NCBI RefSeq assembly: GCF_013702265.1
Contig: NZ_CP059348.1
Span: forward strand, 2,976,001 to 3,040,000
Length of the DNA: 64,000 nucleotides
Source: Providencia rettgeri
GTDB taxonomy: Bacteria; Pseudomonadota; Gammaproteobacteria; Enterobacterales; Enterobacteriaceae
Direction of reading: 5' to 3'
In this document: positions 30,616 through 41,043 of the stretch, piece after piece
How positions within the stretch are numbered: the stretch's first letter is position 1
Layout: the number at the start of each line of letters is the position of its first letter
Program-made: the position numbers and the translations under genes
The notes under the pieces: generated by a model
The model's input: only the letters and a program-made list of their open reading frames with translations
Told to the model about the DNA's origin: nothing
Database searches by the model: none

Positions 30616-31680
30616 ATGAAAATTGTTAGCCCAATAAACAGAATTCGATGGGCGGTTATCTTTTCATTTAGCGGTGCTTTATTAGCAGGATGCTCAACGC
30701 CTTATCATCCCGCAGCACCGATTTCGAGTGTGAATGATGGAGGTTCATCTAGCCAACAATCCGCACCAAGAACGGTGCCGAATCCTCCGTCCAATACTGG
30801 AATGAGCACGGCGATGCCTTCAGACAGACCTAATTTGTCGTCTAATAGTTCGATGGGAAATAATGCCTCTAGACCTGTTTCAACCAGCAGCGATGGACGT
30901 ATTGTTTATAACCGAGACTATGGCCGCATTTCTAAAGGAAGTTATAACGGAAATACCTACACCGTTCAGCGCGGTGATACTCTGTTCTATATCGCCTATA
31001 TAACGGGTAATGATTTCCGTGAGTTAGCATCGAAAAACAATATTTCTGAACCATACAGCCTAGATGTAGGTCAGGTGATAAATATTGGTAATGCAAATGT
31101 GAGCTCGATCACACAAACTGCGTCAAATAGTCAACAGCGCCCGGTTGATATTCAACCAACTAATGGGTATCCTGAAAATAGTAGCGGGCAGAATTCAGGT
31201 AAGATGTTGCCGAATAACAAGAAACCAGCCTCAACGGTTTCAACGACAACAGCGAGCCCAACCACTACGACTGCAACAGCAACAACAGGAAGTAGCACCA
31301 ATAATTCGTCAATTAAATGGCGTTGGCCAGCTGATGGGAAGATGATTGAAGGCTTCTCTGATGCGCAAGGCGGAAACAAAGGTGTTGATATTGCTGGTTC
31401 TCGCGGTCAATCTGTTATTGCAGCTGCTCCTGGTAAAGTCGTCTATGCCGGTAATGCACTGCGCGGATATGGAAATCTCATAATAATAAAACATAACGAT
31501 GACTACTTAAGTGCCTACGCACATAACGATACGTTACTTGTGCGTGACCAACAGGATGTTGCTGAAGGTCAAAAAATAGCCACTATGGGTAGCACCGGAA
31601 CAAGTTCTGTTCGTTTGCATTTTGAAATTCGTTATAAGGGAAAATCAGTAAACCCGTTGCGTTATTTACCGCAGCGATAA
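30616..31680 (+). CDS. nlpD: NlpD, lipoprotein activator of AmiC
   Basis: About 354 residues from the ATG at 30616, preceded by GGGAGAAG. Lipobox LLAGC with C26. A low-complexity Ser/Asn/Thr/Pro stretch is followed by a LysM domain (about 115-160, YTVQRGDTLFYIAY), a second low-complexity linker and a C-terminal M23-type domain (about 240-350). The M23 zinc ligands are degenerate: the usual His before KGVDI is Asn, and the last HxH is LHF, as expected of NlpD, which activates the amidase AmiC rather than cutting peptidoglycan itself. In enterobacteria the main rpoS promoter lies inside this gene; I did not locate it. Confidence 0.93.
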   Translation: MKIVSPINRIRWAVIFSFSGALLAGCSTPYHPAAPISSVNDGGSSSQQSAPRTVPNPPSNTGMSTAMPSDRPNLSSNSSMGNNASRPVSTSSDGRIVYNRDYGRISKGSYNGNTYTVQRGDTLFYIAYITGNDFRELASKNNISEPYSLDVGQVINIGNANVSSITQTASNSQQRPVDIQPTNGYPENSSGQNSGKMLPNNKKPASTVSTTTASPTTTTATATTGSSTNNSSIKWRWPADGKMIEGFSDAQGGNKGVDIAGSRGQSVIAAAPGKVVYAGNALRGYGNLIIIKHNDDYLSAYAHNDTLLVRDQQDVAEGQKIATMGSTGTSSVRLHFEIRYKGKSVNPLRYLPQR

Positions 31681-31731
31681 ACTGGGCGGAGTGACACATT
31701 CCGTCCTCATTATCTTGGGTCGGAGTCACTG

Positions 31732-32718
31732 ATGAGCCAAAGTTCGCTGAAAGTTAACGAGTTGTATAATGACCTCGATGAAAATGCGATGGATGAAGCA
31801 TTTGATGAGAGTCAATTCAAAGAAGAGGATCTAGTTTCAGAACTGGATGAAGAAACGGAATTACTCCAAAGCGCGAGTCAACGTGTTTTGGACGCAACCC
31901 AAATTTATCTCAGTGAAATTGGATTCTCTCCACTCCTCACCGCAGAGGAAGAAGTTTTCTATGCTCGCAGAGCCCTTCGGGGAGATGTGGCATCGCGTCA
32001 GCGCATGATAGAAAGCAACCTTCGCTTAGTGGTAAAAATATCTCGCCGTTATAACAACCGAGGTCTTGCCTTACTCGATTTGATCGAAGAAGGAAATCTT
32101 GGGTTGATTCGTGCAGTTGAAAAGTTTGATCCCGAAAAAGGCTTCCGTTTTTCAACGTATGCGACTTGGTGGATCCGTCAAACGATTGAACGCGCTATCA
32201 TGAATCAAACCCGAACAATCCGCCTACCGATTCATATCGTCAAAGAACTCAATATATACCTTCGTACAGCCCGTGAACTTGCTCAAAAGCTCGATCACGA
32301 GCCAAGTCCTGAAGAGATAGCTGAGCAATTAGATAAACCTGTTGAAGATGTTAGCCGAATGCTACGTTTAAATGAGCGCATTACATCGGTTGATACGCCT
32401 ATTGCAGGGGATTCTGAGAAGTCACTGCTGGAAGTATTATCGGATGATAATGATTCAGGGCCTGAAAACACTATCCAAGATAACAACTTAAAAGAAAATA
32501 TCGTTAAGTGGTTATATGAACTCAATCCGAAGCAACGTGAAGTTTTAGCGCGCCGTTTTGGTTTGTTGGGATATGAAGCGGAAACTCTGGAAGAGGTTGG
32601 GCGCGAAATTGGGCTCACTCGTGAAAGAGTTCGTCAAATTCAGGTAGAAGGTTTAAGACGTTTAAAAGATATTTTACAAGGCGAAGATTTAACGCTGGAA
32701 GCGTTATTCAATATGTAA
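31732..32718 (+). CDS. rpoS: RpoS, stationary-phase sigma factor
   Basis: 328 residues (330 in E. coli). Region 1.2-2: [16 protein letters not shown], then [18 protein letters not shown], the -10 recognition helix. Region 3: [16 protein letters not shown]. Region 4: [19 protein letters not shown], the helix-turn-helix for the -35 element. It directs general stress and stationary-phase transcription. A strong terminator follows. Confidence 0.97.
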   Translation: MSQSSLKVNELYNDLDENAMDEAFDESQFKEEDLVSELDEETELLQSASQRVLDATQIYLSEIGFSPLLTAEEEVFYARRALRGDVASRQRMIESNLRLVVKISRRYNNRGLALLDLIEEGNLGLIRAVEKFDPEKGFRFSTYATWWIRQTIERAIMNQTRTIRLPIHIVKELNIYLRTARELAQKLDHEPSPEEIAEQLDKPVEDVSRMLRLNERITSVDTPIAGDSEKSLLEVLSDDNDSGPENTIQDNNLKENIVKWLYELNPKQREVLARRFGLLGYEAETLEEVGREIGLTRERVRQIQVEGLRRLKDILQGEDLTLEALFNM

Positions 32719-32739
32719 TCTGCCGTGTTAAAACACATG

Positions 32740-32779
32740 AAGCCCCTGTTGTCGTTGATAACAGGGGCTTTTCTTTTTA
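32740..32779. terminator. Terminator between rpoS and miaE
   Basis: AAGCCCCTGTT and AACAGGGGCTT form a perfect 11-bp stem with a nine-base loop, followed by TTTCTTTTT. It lies about 20 bases after the rpoS stop and between convergent genes. Confidence 0.92.
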
Positions 32780-32789
32780 GTTGGTGGAG

Positions 32790-33554
32790 CTAATTAATCG
32801 GTACGCCGCTGTGGAACTTAAAGTCTTCGTCAGGCATTAAAATCAACTTAGCCTCAACTTCCCCATAAAAACGCACACGCTCAGTGATATCTGTTTTACT
32901 AATCAACTGAGCAAGTTGCAGATAATCCTGATAATGGCGCGCCTCTGAACGCAGTAATGAGGCATAAAAATTGGCAAGTTGCTCATCCAAGTGTGGCGCC
33001 AATTTAGCAAACCGCTCGCAAGAGCGCGCTTCAATATAAGCCCCAATGATGAGCTTATCTACCAAAGTTTTCGGATCATGAGGGTCTAAATGACTGAATA
33101 ACCCTTTCGCGTAGCGACCTGCGGTGATCCCATCATACGCAATGTTCCGTTGATGCATAATTTCTAGTACTTGGTAAAAATGGTGCAATTCCTCTTTGAT
33201 TAACAACACCATTTTATCAATCAAATCTTGGCTATATGGAGACTGTTTTTTCGCTAGGATCTGTTTTGAGATTTGGTTCTTATTTTTCAATGTGTGAACA
33301 TCACCAATGCGATCATACGCAAAGGCTTCATAGGGTTTGAACCACTCTAATAAAATCGCCGCACTTTCTTTATCCACTGCATATTTGCGAATTAAAAACA
33401 TGGCACTTTGCGCGGCTTTTAATTCACACAGCAGATGATCCTTCAAAATCGTTGGTAAATTTTCAGGTTGACTGGCTTTGTGGATCCACGCATCGGGCGT
33501 TTCACACTGCAAAAATTGTTTAATTGGCGCTAGTAATTCAGCGTACTCATCCAT
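32790..33554 (-). CDS. miaE: MiaE, tRNA 2-methylthio-N6-isopentenyladenosine hydroxylase
   Basis: 254 residues. The helical diiron protein has its iron-binding motifs in CELKAAQSA, KEELHHFYQV, AYIEARSCERF and RSEARHYQDY. It hydroxylates the isopentenyl group of ms2i6A37 in tRNA, an oxygen-dependent step known in Salmonella and absent from E. coli K-12. The gene directly follows mutS on the minus strand with a one-base gap, so they are likely co-transcribed. Confidence 0.92.
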   Translation of the reverse strand: MDEYAELLAPIKQFLQCETPDAWIHKASQPENLPTILKDHLLCELKAAQSAMFLIRKYAVDKESAAILLEWFKPYEAFAYDRIGDVHTLKNKNQISKQILAKKQSPYSQDLIDKMVLLIKEELHHFYQVLEIMHQRNIAYDGITAGRYAKGLFSHLDPHDPKTLVDKLIIGAYIEARSCERFAKLAPHLDEQLANFYASLLRSEARHYQDYLQLAQLISKTDITERVRFYGEVEAKLILMPDEDFKFHSGVPIN

Positions 33555-33555
33555 G

Positions 33556-36123
33556 CTACTTATCCATTTCCTTTAAACGATATAACCAATCAAGGGCTTG
33601 GCGTGGAGTTAGTTTGTCAGGGTCGATTTCCTCTAAAGCGGCTAATACTGGGGATGGTTCTTCTTCCACAGCCCCTAAGAAGCTCAGCTGAGCGCTATCC
33701 ACATGACTCGCATTGGCATTATTGGAGATAACTTCTAGCTCTTTGAGTTTTTGCTTCGCGCGTTTGATCACTTCTTTTGGGACGCCAGCCAGTGAAGCAA
33801 CGGCTAAACCGTAACTCTTGCTTGCCGCACCGTCTTGCACATTATGCATAAAGGCGATGGTATCACCGTGTTCAATCGCATCGAGGTGAATATTGACCGC
33901 ACCTTCCAATTTTTCCGGTAAGGTGGTTAATTCAAAATAGTGAGTCGCAAATAAGGTCATCGCTTTGATGCGATTGACTAAGTTCTCTGCACATGCCCAC
34001 GCTAAAGAAAGCCCATCATAGGTAGATGTACCGCGACCAATTTCATCCATCAACACTAAGCTGTGTTCAGTGGCATTATGCAGAATATTCGCAGTTTCAG
34101 TCATCTCTACCATGAAGGTTGATCGTCCTGAAGCGAGGTCATCAGAGGCTCCAACGCGCGTAAAAATACGGTCAATAGGCCCAATGACGGCTTTACTGGC
34201 TGGCACAAAACTCCCGATATAAGCCAGTAAGGTGATCAGGGCAGTTTGGCGCATATAGGTACTTTTACCGCCCATATTGGGGCCTGTAATGATCAGCAAG
34301 CGGCGTTGCGGAGAAAGAGACAGCGGGTTAGAAATAAAAGGCTCACTAAGCACTTGCTCGACAACTGGATGACGACCTTCCGTAATTTGAATACCGGGCT
34401 TGTCTGTTAATTGAGGACAGGCATAACCGAGGGTGTCTGCACGCTCTGCGAGGGTGGAGAGGACATCCAACTCAGCCAGCGCTTCGGCACTGGTTTGTAA
34501 CGCAGCTAAATGCGGTAGCAGCATATCGAACAATTCATCATACAAGGCTTTTTCGATAGCGAGCGCTTTACCTTTTGATGTCAGTACTTTATCTTCATAC
34601 TCTTTCAATTCAGGGATAATGTAGCGCTCCGCATTTTTCAGCGTTTGGCGACGAACATAATGAATTGGCGTGAGGTGGCTTTGTCCACGACTCACTTGAA
34701 TGTAGTAACCATGTACCGCGTTATAGCCCACTTTTAGGGTATCGATACCCAGTTTTTCACGCTCACGAATTTCTAAGCGATCGAGGTAATCTGTTGCTCC
34801 GTCTGCCAATGCGCGCCATTCATCGAGTTCGCTGTTGTAGCCAGGGGCAATGACGCCGCCATCACGGACTAAAACTGGAGGTGCATCGACAATCGATTTT
34901 TCCAGTAGGGTTTGCAACTCATCGAATTGACCAATACGTTGCGTTAGTGCACCGAGGTAGCCGCAATCTGATTGCGCTAGAATTTGGTGAATATCATGAT
35001 ATTGCTGGAATGCATGGCGCATACGCGTTAAGTCGCGAGGGCGCGCTGAGCGTAATGCGAGACGAGCGAGCACTCGTTCTAAATCACCAATCTGGCGAAG
35101 GAATGGTTGTAGCTCAAAGCCGTATTGTTGCAGTGCACCAATGGCTTGCTGGCGGTTGTTCAACACGGTGAGGTTACGCAATGGGGTATGAAGCCAGCGT
35201 TTTAGCATACGGCTTCCCATTGGGGTGACACACTTGTCCAAAATCGCGGCAAGGGTATTTTCGGTGCCCCCAGCAAGGTTTTGGGTTAGCTCTAAATTTC
35301 GGCGAGTTGCAGCATCTAAAATTACATTATCTTGTTGTTTTTCCATGATAATGCTACGAATATGCGGCAGTGCAGTTCGCTGCGTATCTTTCACATATTG
35401 CAGCAAACAACCCGCAGCACGTAAGGCTTTATGCGCATTTTCAACGCCAAACCCGATTAAATCTTTGGTGCCAAATTGCAGGTTTAATTGCTGTTTTGCC
35501 GTGTCTAATTCATATTCCCATAATGGGCGACGGCGTAAGCCTTTATTCAGTTCAATCAATGACATGCTAGCGAAATCTTCAGGATAGAGTAATTCCGCTG
35601 GGCGGGTACGCTGAAGCTCGGCTTTTAATGACTCTTCATCATCAATTTCACTGATGATAAAACGACCTGATGCGATATCTAAGGTCGCAAAACCATAGCC
35701 TTGAGGCTCTTGCCATACCGCTGCCAGTAAGTTGTCTTGGCGTTCATTGAGTAAGGCTTCATCGGTGATGGTACCCGGTGTCACGATACGCACCACTTGG
35801 CGCTCAACAGGGCCTTTGCTGGTGGCAGGATCACCAATTTGCTCGCAAATGGCGACAGATTCTCCCATCTGTACCAATCGGGCTAAATAGTTTTCGGCTG
35901 CATGGTGAGGAACGCCCGCCATCGGGATAGGTTGACCCGCAGACTGACCACGCTTGGTGAGAGAAATATCCAGTAACTGAGAGGCTTTTTTAGCATCATC
36001 AAAGAACAGTTCGTAAAAATCCCCCATACGATAAAACAGCAAAATATCGGGATGTTGTGCTTTGAGTTTTAAGTACTGCTGCATCATCGGCGTATGGGAT
36101 TCGAAACTTTGATTTTCTGTCAT
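33556..36123 (-). CDS. mutS: MutS, DNA mismatch-repair ATPase
   Basis: 855 residues (853 in E. coli). The N-terminal mismatch-binding motif is [11 protein letters not shown] (Phe and Glu that contact the mismatch). The C-terminal ATPase has Walker [10 protein letters not shown] and the Walker B/signature region [13 protein letters not shown], followed by FATHYFEL. The extreme C-terminus [11 protein letters not shown] is the tetramer/dimer tail. It recognises mismatches and recruits MutL. No truncation or frameshift is visible, so this strain is not obviously a mutS mutator. Confidence 0.97.
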   Translation of the reverse strand: MTENQSFESHTPMMQQYLKLKAQHPDILLFYRMGDFYELFFDDAKKASQLLDISLTKRGQSAGQPIPMAGVPHHAAENYLARLVQMGESVAICEQIGDPATSKGPVERQVVRIVTPGTITDEALLNERQDNLLAAVWQEPQGYGFATLDIASGRFIISEIDDEESLKAELQRTRPAELLYPEDFASMSLIELNKGLRRRPLWEYELDTAKQQLNLQFGTKDLIGFGVENAHKALRAAGCLLQYVKDTQRTALPHIRSIIMEKQQDNVILDAATRRNLELTQNLAGGTENTLAAILDKCVTPMGSRMLKRWLHTPLRNLTVLNNRQQAIGALQQYGFELQPFLRQIGDLERVLARLALRSARPRDLTRMRHAFQQYHDIHQILAQSDCGYLGALTQRIGQFDELQTLLEKSIVDAPPVLVRDGGVIAPGYNSELDEWRALADGATDYLDRLEIREREKLGIDTLKVGYNAVHGYYIQVSRGQSHLTPIHYVRRQTLKNAERYIIPELKEYEDKVLTSKGKALAIEKALYDELFDMLLPHLAALQTSAEALAELDVLSTLAERADTLGYACPQLTDKPGIQITEGRHPVVEQVLSEPFISNPLSLSPQRRLLIITGPNMGGKSTYMRQTALITLLAYIGSFVPASKAVIGPIDRIFTRVGASDDLASGRSTFMVEMTETANILHNATEHSLVLMDEIGRGTSTYDGLSLAWACAENLVNRIKAMTLFATHYFELTTLPEKLEGAVNIHLDAIEHGDTIAFMHNVQDGAASKSYGLAVASLAGVPKEVIKRAKQKLKELEVISNNANASHVDSAQLSFLGAVEEEPSPVLAALEEIDPDKLTPRQALDWLYRLKEMDK

Positions 36124-36487
36124 GTTTTTAACTTGTTGAATATTTGATGTATTTATGGGCTTTTGACTTTCGGCGTAAACGCTATTTTATCTTGTTGTTA
36201 GGGGGAATTCGCGGAAAGTTGAAAGGGCGTTTGCGACCCTCATAGTAGCCCAGTTAAGGGAAAACTTGTACTGCTAATAACGGGGAATTTACCTCAAAAT
36301 CTCATTGAGTGAAGCGAGAGTTAAGTTAAAAGAGTTGAGAAAGTTACGCTAATAGGCCGAATGAAACCCCAGAGCTGAAAGAAGCTAAATAATATAAAGC
36401 GCAAGGTATTCCGGTATCAACTCTGAATGCAGGCTTAATACAGTTTCATCCCGAGCTGTTAGCTGCAACTTGAAAGCTCTAGGGTAT
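36124..36487. other. mutS-rlmF intergenic region
   Basis: 364 bases between divergent genes. It holds the mutS promoter and probably the boundary of DNA carrying the GC-rich rlmF. A 26-codon open stretch at 36393-36473 (ending FHPELLAAT then stop) has no start and no match I recognise; it may be a decayed gene end or chance. No RNA gene or mobile-element end was seen. Confidence 0.5.
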
Positions 36488-37498
36488 ATGGTATCGTACG
36501 CGCCAGAAATACCTTTAAGAGAGCCCGTCACGGTGGAAAAAAAGAAAACCTTCCCGCAGCAGAAAAGCGGCTTGCACCCGCGTAACCGTCATCGCTCGCG
36601 CTATGATTTCCCGGCGTTGATCGCCAGTTGCCCTGCACTGGAGCCGTTCGTCAAACCGAATGCCTGGGGCGACATCTCGGTAGATTTTGCCGATCCTACG
36701 GCGGTTAAAATGCTCAACCGTGCGTTGCTGCAACATTTTTATGGCATCGAACACTGGGACATTCCCGCCGGTTATCTGTGCCCTCCGATCCCTGGGCGTG
36801 CCGACTATTTACACCATCTGGCTGACCTGCTGGCGACCAGCAACGGCGGTGAGATCCCTCGTGGTAAAGGCGTGGCAATCCTTGATGTGGGCGTTGGTGC
36901 CAACTGTATTTATCCGATCATTGGCCTGCGTGAATACGGTTGGCGTTTTACTGGTTCGGAGGTTGAACCAGCATCGCTCAATGCGGCCAAAATGATCGTG
37001 GAGATGAATCCGACGCTGAGAAACAGCGTGCGTCTGCGTTTGCAAAAACAACCTGAATCTATTTTGAACGGTATCATCGGTGTGGCGGAGAAATTTGATG
37101 CCACAATGTGTAATCCTCCGTTCCATAGCTCTGAACAGGAAGCGCAAGCCAGCACCCGCCGCAAACTGCACAAGCTGGGTAAAGGCGAGGTAGCCGACAC
37201 GCCGGTACAGAACTTTGGTGGAAAAAATAAAGAGCTATGGTGTGAAGGCGGTGAAGAAGCCTTTGTACGTAAAATGGTAGAGGAGAGCGTTAGCCTAGCG
37301 CAAAACTGCCTGTGGTTTACCTCGTTGATTTCTAAAAGCTCGACCCTGCCTTCGATTTATCATGCGTTGAAGCTGGTGGGTGCGGCCGAAGTCCGTACCA
37401 TTGAAATGTCGCAGGGGCAAAAAATCAGTCGCTTCGTGGCCTGGACTTTCCACGACGCACAACAGCAGGTCGCCTGGGCGGCAGAACGCTGGCGTTAA
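36488..37498 (+). CDS. rlmF: RlmF, 23S rRNA (adenine-1618-N6)-methyltransferase
   Basis: 336 residues from the ATG at 36488 (MVSYAPE); a GTG at 36533 would give a shorter form beginning at VEKKK. SAM-binding motif ILDVGVGANCIYP (near 131-143) and the N6-adenine catalytic motif NPPF (209-212); SGLHPRNRHRSRYD and WCEGGEEAFV are typical of RlmF/YbiN. It methylates A1618 of 23S rRNA. Its base and codon use (many GCC, CTG, GGC and CGC) is much richer in GC than that of mutS or the following LysR gene, suggesting transfer from a higher-GC enterobacterium such as a Serratia- or Yersinia-like donor. The donor is a guess. Confidence 0.92.
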   Translation: MVSYAPEIPLREPVTVEKKKTFPQQKSGLHPRNRHRSRYDFPALIASCPALEPFVKPNAWGDISVDFADPTAVKMLNRALLQHFYGIEHWDIPAGYLCPPIPGRADYLHHLADLLATSNGGEIPRGKGVAILDVGVGANCIYPIIGLREYGWRFTGSEVEPASLNAAKMIVEMNPTLRNSVRLRLQKQPESILNGIIGVAEKFDATMCNPPFHSSEQEAQASTRRKLHKLGKGEVADTPVQNFGGKNKELWCEGGEEAFVRKMVEESVSLAQNCLWFTSLISKSSTLPSIYHALKLVGAAEVRTIEMSQGQKISRFVAWTFHDAQQQVAWAAERWR

Positions 37499-37650
37499 TT
37501 TCTCTGGTGTCGGTTATTTAACTGGCACCGATAAAATTTCGCATTTCTCTTTCAATTTCTGATGTTGCGTTATTCTCAACATATCTTCCTAAAACAAGCT
37601 TGTTTAACTTAAAGGGTCTATCAAGTCGGTGTCTATTCAGTTATAACTCA

Positions 37651-38556
37651 TTATAATTGTTCATAATGATGAGGCATATTCAACATTTCCAGCGCTAACT
37701 CGATCCATGCCGTAGCCCGACGACTTGGATGGGATTCTTTCAAAGTTGCTAGAGCCAGCTCATAGGCTAGAACAGGCTCCGTCACTGGAATAATGGAAAG
37801 CCCCTCAATATGATTCTTTTTCCACATACTTTCAGGGAGTAAGGTGATACCAACTCCTGCGCGCACCATCGCCATCACAAGATCTAAATGCCCACTGCGT
37901 CCTGCAATAATTGGTTTTTTGCCATAGATCCCGCACGCACTAACAACTAGTTCATTAATTCGAAAGCTATCTTGAAAAAAGATAAATGGTTCATTCAGAA
38001 GTTCTGAAAACTTAACGTTATTTTGAGTGGCTAATGGGTGTTTTTCGTTCACGAGTAGCATCAATCGGTCAGTCGCAAATCGATATAAATTAAATCGTTG
38101 TTCATCAAATGGAGACATTACCGCTGCCGTTTCTACATCTCCTTTGAGCATGGCATTCATCATATGGTTTGAACTTAATTCAATGATCTGCAATTCGACT
38201 TGTGGATATTTCTGACTAAATGCCATGATGATATCGGCAAAATAGGTTGAGGCAATTACAGGGGGTAAACCGACCTTCAAGATCCCTGTGAGTGGGCCTG
38301 ATTTGTCTTTTAATGCGTTATTAAGACTGTCGAATTGCGCCAGAATTTGCTGAGCATGGCGGAATAAAATCTCACCATCATCGGTCAGTTTCACGCCGTC
38401 GGTTTCGCGGATCAGTAAGGTTACTTCAAGCTCTTGTTCTAATTTTTGAATGCTGCGGCTTATTGCTGGCTGGGTGACGTATAATTTATCCGCTGCTCGG
38501 CTAAAGTTATTTTGTTGTACTACTTCGACAAAATAGCGTAATCCTCGAATGTCCAT
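37651..38556 (-). CDS. LysR-family regulator, divergent from the 2-keto-acid decarboxylase
   Basis: 301 residues. N-terminal winged helix-turn-helix (about 1-60; AADKLYVTQPAISRSIQKLE is the recognition helix) and a C-terminal periplasmic-binding-like effector domain (about 90-295). It is transcribed away from the decarboxylase gene at 38681 across a 124-base gap, the classic layout for a LysR protein controlling its neighbour. The effector is unknown; a keto acid or aromatic compound would fit. Confidence 0.82.
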   Translation of the reverse strand: MDIRGLRYFVEVVQQNNFSRAADKLYVTQPAISRSIQKLEQELEVTLLIRETDGVKLTDDGEILFRHAQQILAQFDSLNNALKDKSGPLTGILKVGLPPVIASTYFADIIMAFSQKYPQVELQIIELSSNHMMNAMLKGDVETAAVMSPFDEQRFNLYRFATDRLMLLVNEKHPLATQNNVKFSELLNEPFIFFQDSFRINELVVSACGIYGKKPIIAGRSGHLDLVMAMVRAGVGITLLPESMWKKNHIEGLSIIPVTEPVLAYELALATLKESHPSRRATAWIELALEMLNMPHHYEQL

Positions 38557-38680
38557 CGTGACCTCTATTACATTTTGTTATAGCGATAATGATTATAAAT
38601 AATTTCCGTTAATGCAATATTAGGGCTAGTAATAATACAAAGCTGAATAATCAGCATAAATTATTATTAGGAATTACATT

Positions 38681-40327
38681 ATGAAAACGGTTATCGAATA
38701 TGTTCTGGAACGCTTGCAAGCACTGGGTATCAACGAAATTTTTGGGGTCGCAGGGGATTACGCTTTTCCTATTGAAGATGCCGTTTGTGAAAGTGGCTCA
38801 TTGCGTTGGATTGGTAATTGTAATGAGTTAAATGCCGCTTATGCCGCGGATGGTTACGCAAGAATCAAAGGTGTTGCCGCACTTTCGACAACATTTGGAG
38901 TGGGGGAACTCAGTGCGTTGAATGGTCTTGCGGGGTCTTATGCTGAGCATTTACCTGTCTTCCATCTGGTGGGCATGCCAGCGAGTGGTGTCCAGAAAAA
39001 CCATCGTCTTGTTCACCACACTTTAGGCAATGGTGATTTTGATGTGTTTTATCAAATGAGTCAGCATTTGAGCTGCGCTCATGCGATATTGACTCCAGAA
39101 AATTGCATTGATGAAACCGAGCGATTAATTGCATCAGCCCTAAAAGAACGTCGCCCCGTCTATATGGGTTTCCCATCTGATTACGCGGTGATGCCCATCA
39201 TTGCCAATGGGAAACATAAAAAAATTGAGTCACAGAAAAGTGATACACAGTCACTCAATGCCGCAGTGAATGCCATTTTAGATAAACTTAATGCCAGCCA
39301 ACAAGCCTGTATTATTCCGGGGATTTTGACGGCGCGTTTAGGCTATTCGGATGATGTGCAGGCAATTATTGATAAGACAGGCCTGCCGTATGCCACGATG
39401 TTTATGGACAAAAGTATTGTGAGTGAATCCAACTCGACGTATATGGGAATTTATAATGGCAAATTAATGAATGCCCAAGTGGGCGAATTTGTTGAAAGCT
39501 GCGACTGTATTTTAGGCATTGGCGCGGTATTAACGGATTTTAACTCAGGCAGTTTTACGGCATCTATCTCCCCTGAGCAACGTATTAATATTTTAGCGGA
39601 TCAGGTGAAAGTGGGTTCTGCGGTTTACCCAAATGTGATGATGAAAGAGGTATTGGATAAACTGCAAATATTAGCGCCTTCGTTAAAGCATCAAGGTATT
39701 GCGGCTCAAGGATTGGGTGAGCCTCGACAAGGTGATAACGGTCAAATTACCGCACAATATCTGTATCCGCGCTTAGAGAAAATGTTCAAGGACGACGATA
39801 TTGTGATTGCGGAAACAGGGACAGCATCAATGGGCTTGGGTTTTGCTTTACTGCCTAAAGATACTCAGTTTCATAACCAAACATTATGGGGATCAATTGG
39901 TTGGGCAACGCCAGCAGCATTTGGCGCAGCAATAGCTGCACCCAATAAGCGCGTGATTTTAGTGACCGGTGAAGGTTCACATCAATTAACGGCGCAAGAA
40001 ATTAGTCAATTTTCACGCTTTGGGCTAAAGCCGATTATTTTTGTGCTTAATAACGATGGTTATTTAATTGAACGATTATTATGTAAAGAGCCAGAAGCTT
40101 ATTATAACGATCTACCTCCGTGGAATTATGCACAATTGCCAGCGGCATTAGGGTGCACTGATTGGTATTGCCAAAAAGTCACCACTTGCGATGAATTAGA
40201 CGCTGCTATTAAACACGCTGAAGTGACGGATTCAGCTGCCTATATTGAGATAGTTATGGATAGATACGCCGCTTCCGATCTGGCCAAAAAATTAGGTAAG
40301 TCTGTGGCATCGTTATATTCGTTTTAA
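38681..40327 (+). CDS. ThDP-dependent 2-keto-acid decarboxylase (indolepyruvate/phenylpyruvate type), copy 1
   Basis: 548 residues of the pyruvate/indolepyruvate decarboxylase family. Visible active-site features are D26 (VAGDYAF), the cofactor-activating Glu E49 (NCNELNA), the His pair H112-H113 (VHHTLG), N457-N458 with E464 (NNDGYLIER) and the ThDP/Mg motif, here GEGS (430-433) rather than the usual GDGS. It should release CO2 from a 2-keto acid to give an aldehyde. The substrate (indolepyruvate, phenylpyruvate or branched-chain) cannot be told from sequence alone. AGGAAT precedes the ATG. Divergent from a LysR gene and paralogous to the gene at 41641. Confidence 0.85.
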   Translation: MKTVIEYVLERLQALGINEIFGVAGDYAFPIEDAVCESGSLRWIGNCNELNAAYAADGYARIKGVAALSTTFGVGELSALNGLAGSYAEHLPVFHLVGMPASGVQKNHRLVHHTLGNGDFDVFYQMSQHLSCAHAILTPENCIDETERLIASALKERRPVYMGFPSDYAVMPIIANGKHKKIESQKSDTQSLNAAVNAILDKLNASQQACIIPGILTARLGYSDDVQAIIDKTGLPYATMFMDKSIVSESNSTYMGIYNGKLMNAQVGEFVESCDCILGIGAVLTDFNSGSFTASISPEQRINILADQVKVGSAVYPNVMMKEVLDKLQILAPSLKHQGIAAQGLGEPRQGDNGQITAQYLYPRLEKMFKDDDIVIAETGTASMGLGFALLPKDTQFHNQTLWGSIGWATPAAFGAAIAAPNKRVILVTGEGSHQLTAQEISQFSRFGLKPIIFVLNNDGYLIERLLCKEPEAYYNDLPPWNYAQLPAALGCTDWYCQKVTTCDELDAAIKHAEVTDSAAYIEIVMDRYAASDLAKKLGKSVASLYSF

Positions 40328-40571
40328 CATCAGGCTGAGCCATATTTTTAGTACTGATTTAAAACGTTAGAAATAGCATAAATAAAAGCAATTTATGCTA
40401 AGTTTCGCACGATATTAAATTTGATATTCATCGCTACATTCTTTATTTTAATAGGTAAATATAATCTTATATTATCAGGTAAATAATATTCTTTTAACGA
40501 TGCTCATAATTTTATTCTCTAAAAAAGAATGCATTTCAATGGGAGCGTTATTTTAATAAGAGGTGATTTTG

Positions 40572-40841
40572 ATGAATAAATTAAAAATAGCATTGGTTTC
40601 TTTGATGTTTTTAAGTCCATTTGCGATGAGTGCAACTGAGATTAATTATGTTCAGTCCATGGAAATGAAATTAGTTGGCAACATTAATATCGTAATGAAT
40701 GCAGCGACAACAACGGATTATGTGAATGCAGTTTCACAAAAAGCGGATGAAGCGGGCGCAAAATACTTTATTATTACCTCAGTGAACTCTGAAGGTGAAG
40801 GTAACGATATTTCAATCAATGCTAGCTTATACAATAAATAG
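40572..40841 (+). CDS. Small periplasmic DUF1471 (YdgH/BhsA/McbA-like) protein
   Basis: 89 residues from the ATG at 40572, with GAGGTG about 9 bases upstream. Signal peptide ending FAMSA, then a mature domain of about 66 residues with the family's VQSMEMKLVG start and the KADEAGAKYFIITSV box, ending in a short beta strand NASLYNK. Such proteins are stress-induced and linked to biofilm or outer-membrane changes in E. coli, but their biochemistry is unclear. A strong terminator follows. Confidence 0.85.
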   Translation: MNKLKIALVSLMFLSPFAMSATEINYVQSMEMKLVGNINIVMNAATTTDYVNAVSQKADEAGAKYFIITSVNSEGEGNDISINASLYNK

Positions 40842-40872
40842 TCTATATTTATATTTTATGCGTCGTGATCCC

Positions 40873-40907
40873 CTGCACTTAAGTTGTCGTTAAGTGCAGT
40901 TTTTTTG
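40873..40907 (+). terminator. Terminator after the DUF1471 gene
   Basis: CTGCACTTAA and TTAAGTGCAG form a perfect 10-bp stem with a seven-base loop, followed by eight Ts. Confidence 0.93.
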
Positions 40908-41043
40908 TACGCCATTCATTTTATCCGCAAGGCTCCCACCTTATTGAATTACCAAGAATACAAACAAAAATTTAATTTTATCTGTGTTAAGATTTTGTCT
41001 AAAGATATCCATTATCAGGTGTTCAGGAAGGGATCTCAGTCTT

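Noticed and set aside
36393-36473. Short open stretch with a protein-like ending between mutS and rlmF, taken at first as a gene remnant
   Set aside because: Only 26 codons, no start codon and no recognised family; chance cannot be excluded.
38557-38680. TyrR boxes upstream of the decarboxylase, as for some ipdC genes
   Set aside because: No TGTAAA-N6-TTTACA-like sequence is present in the gap.
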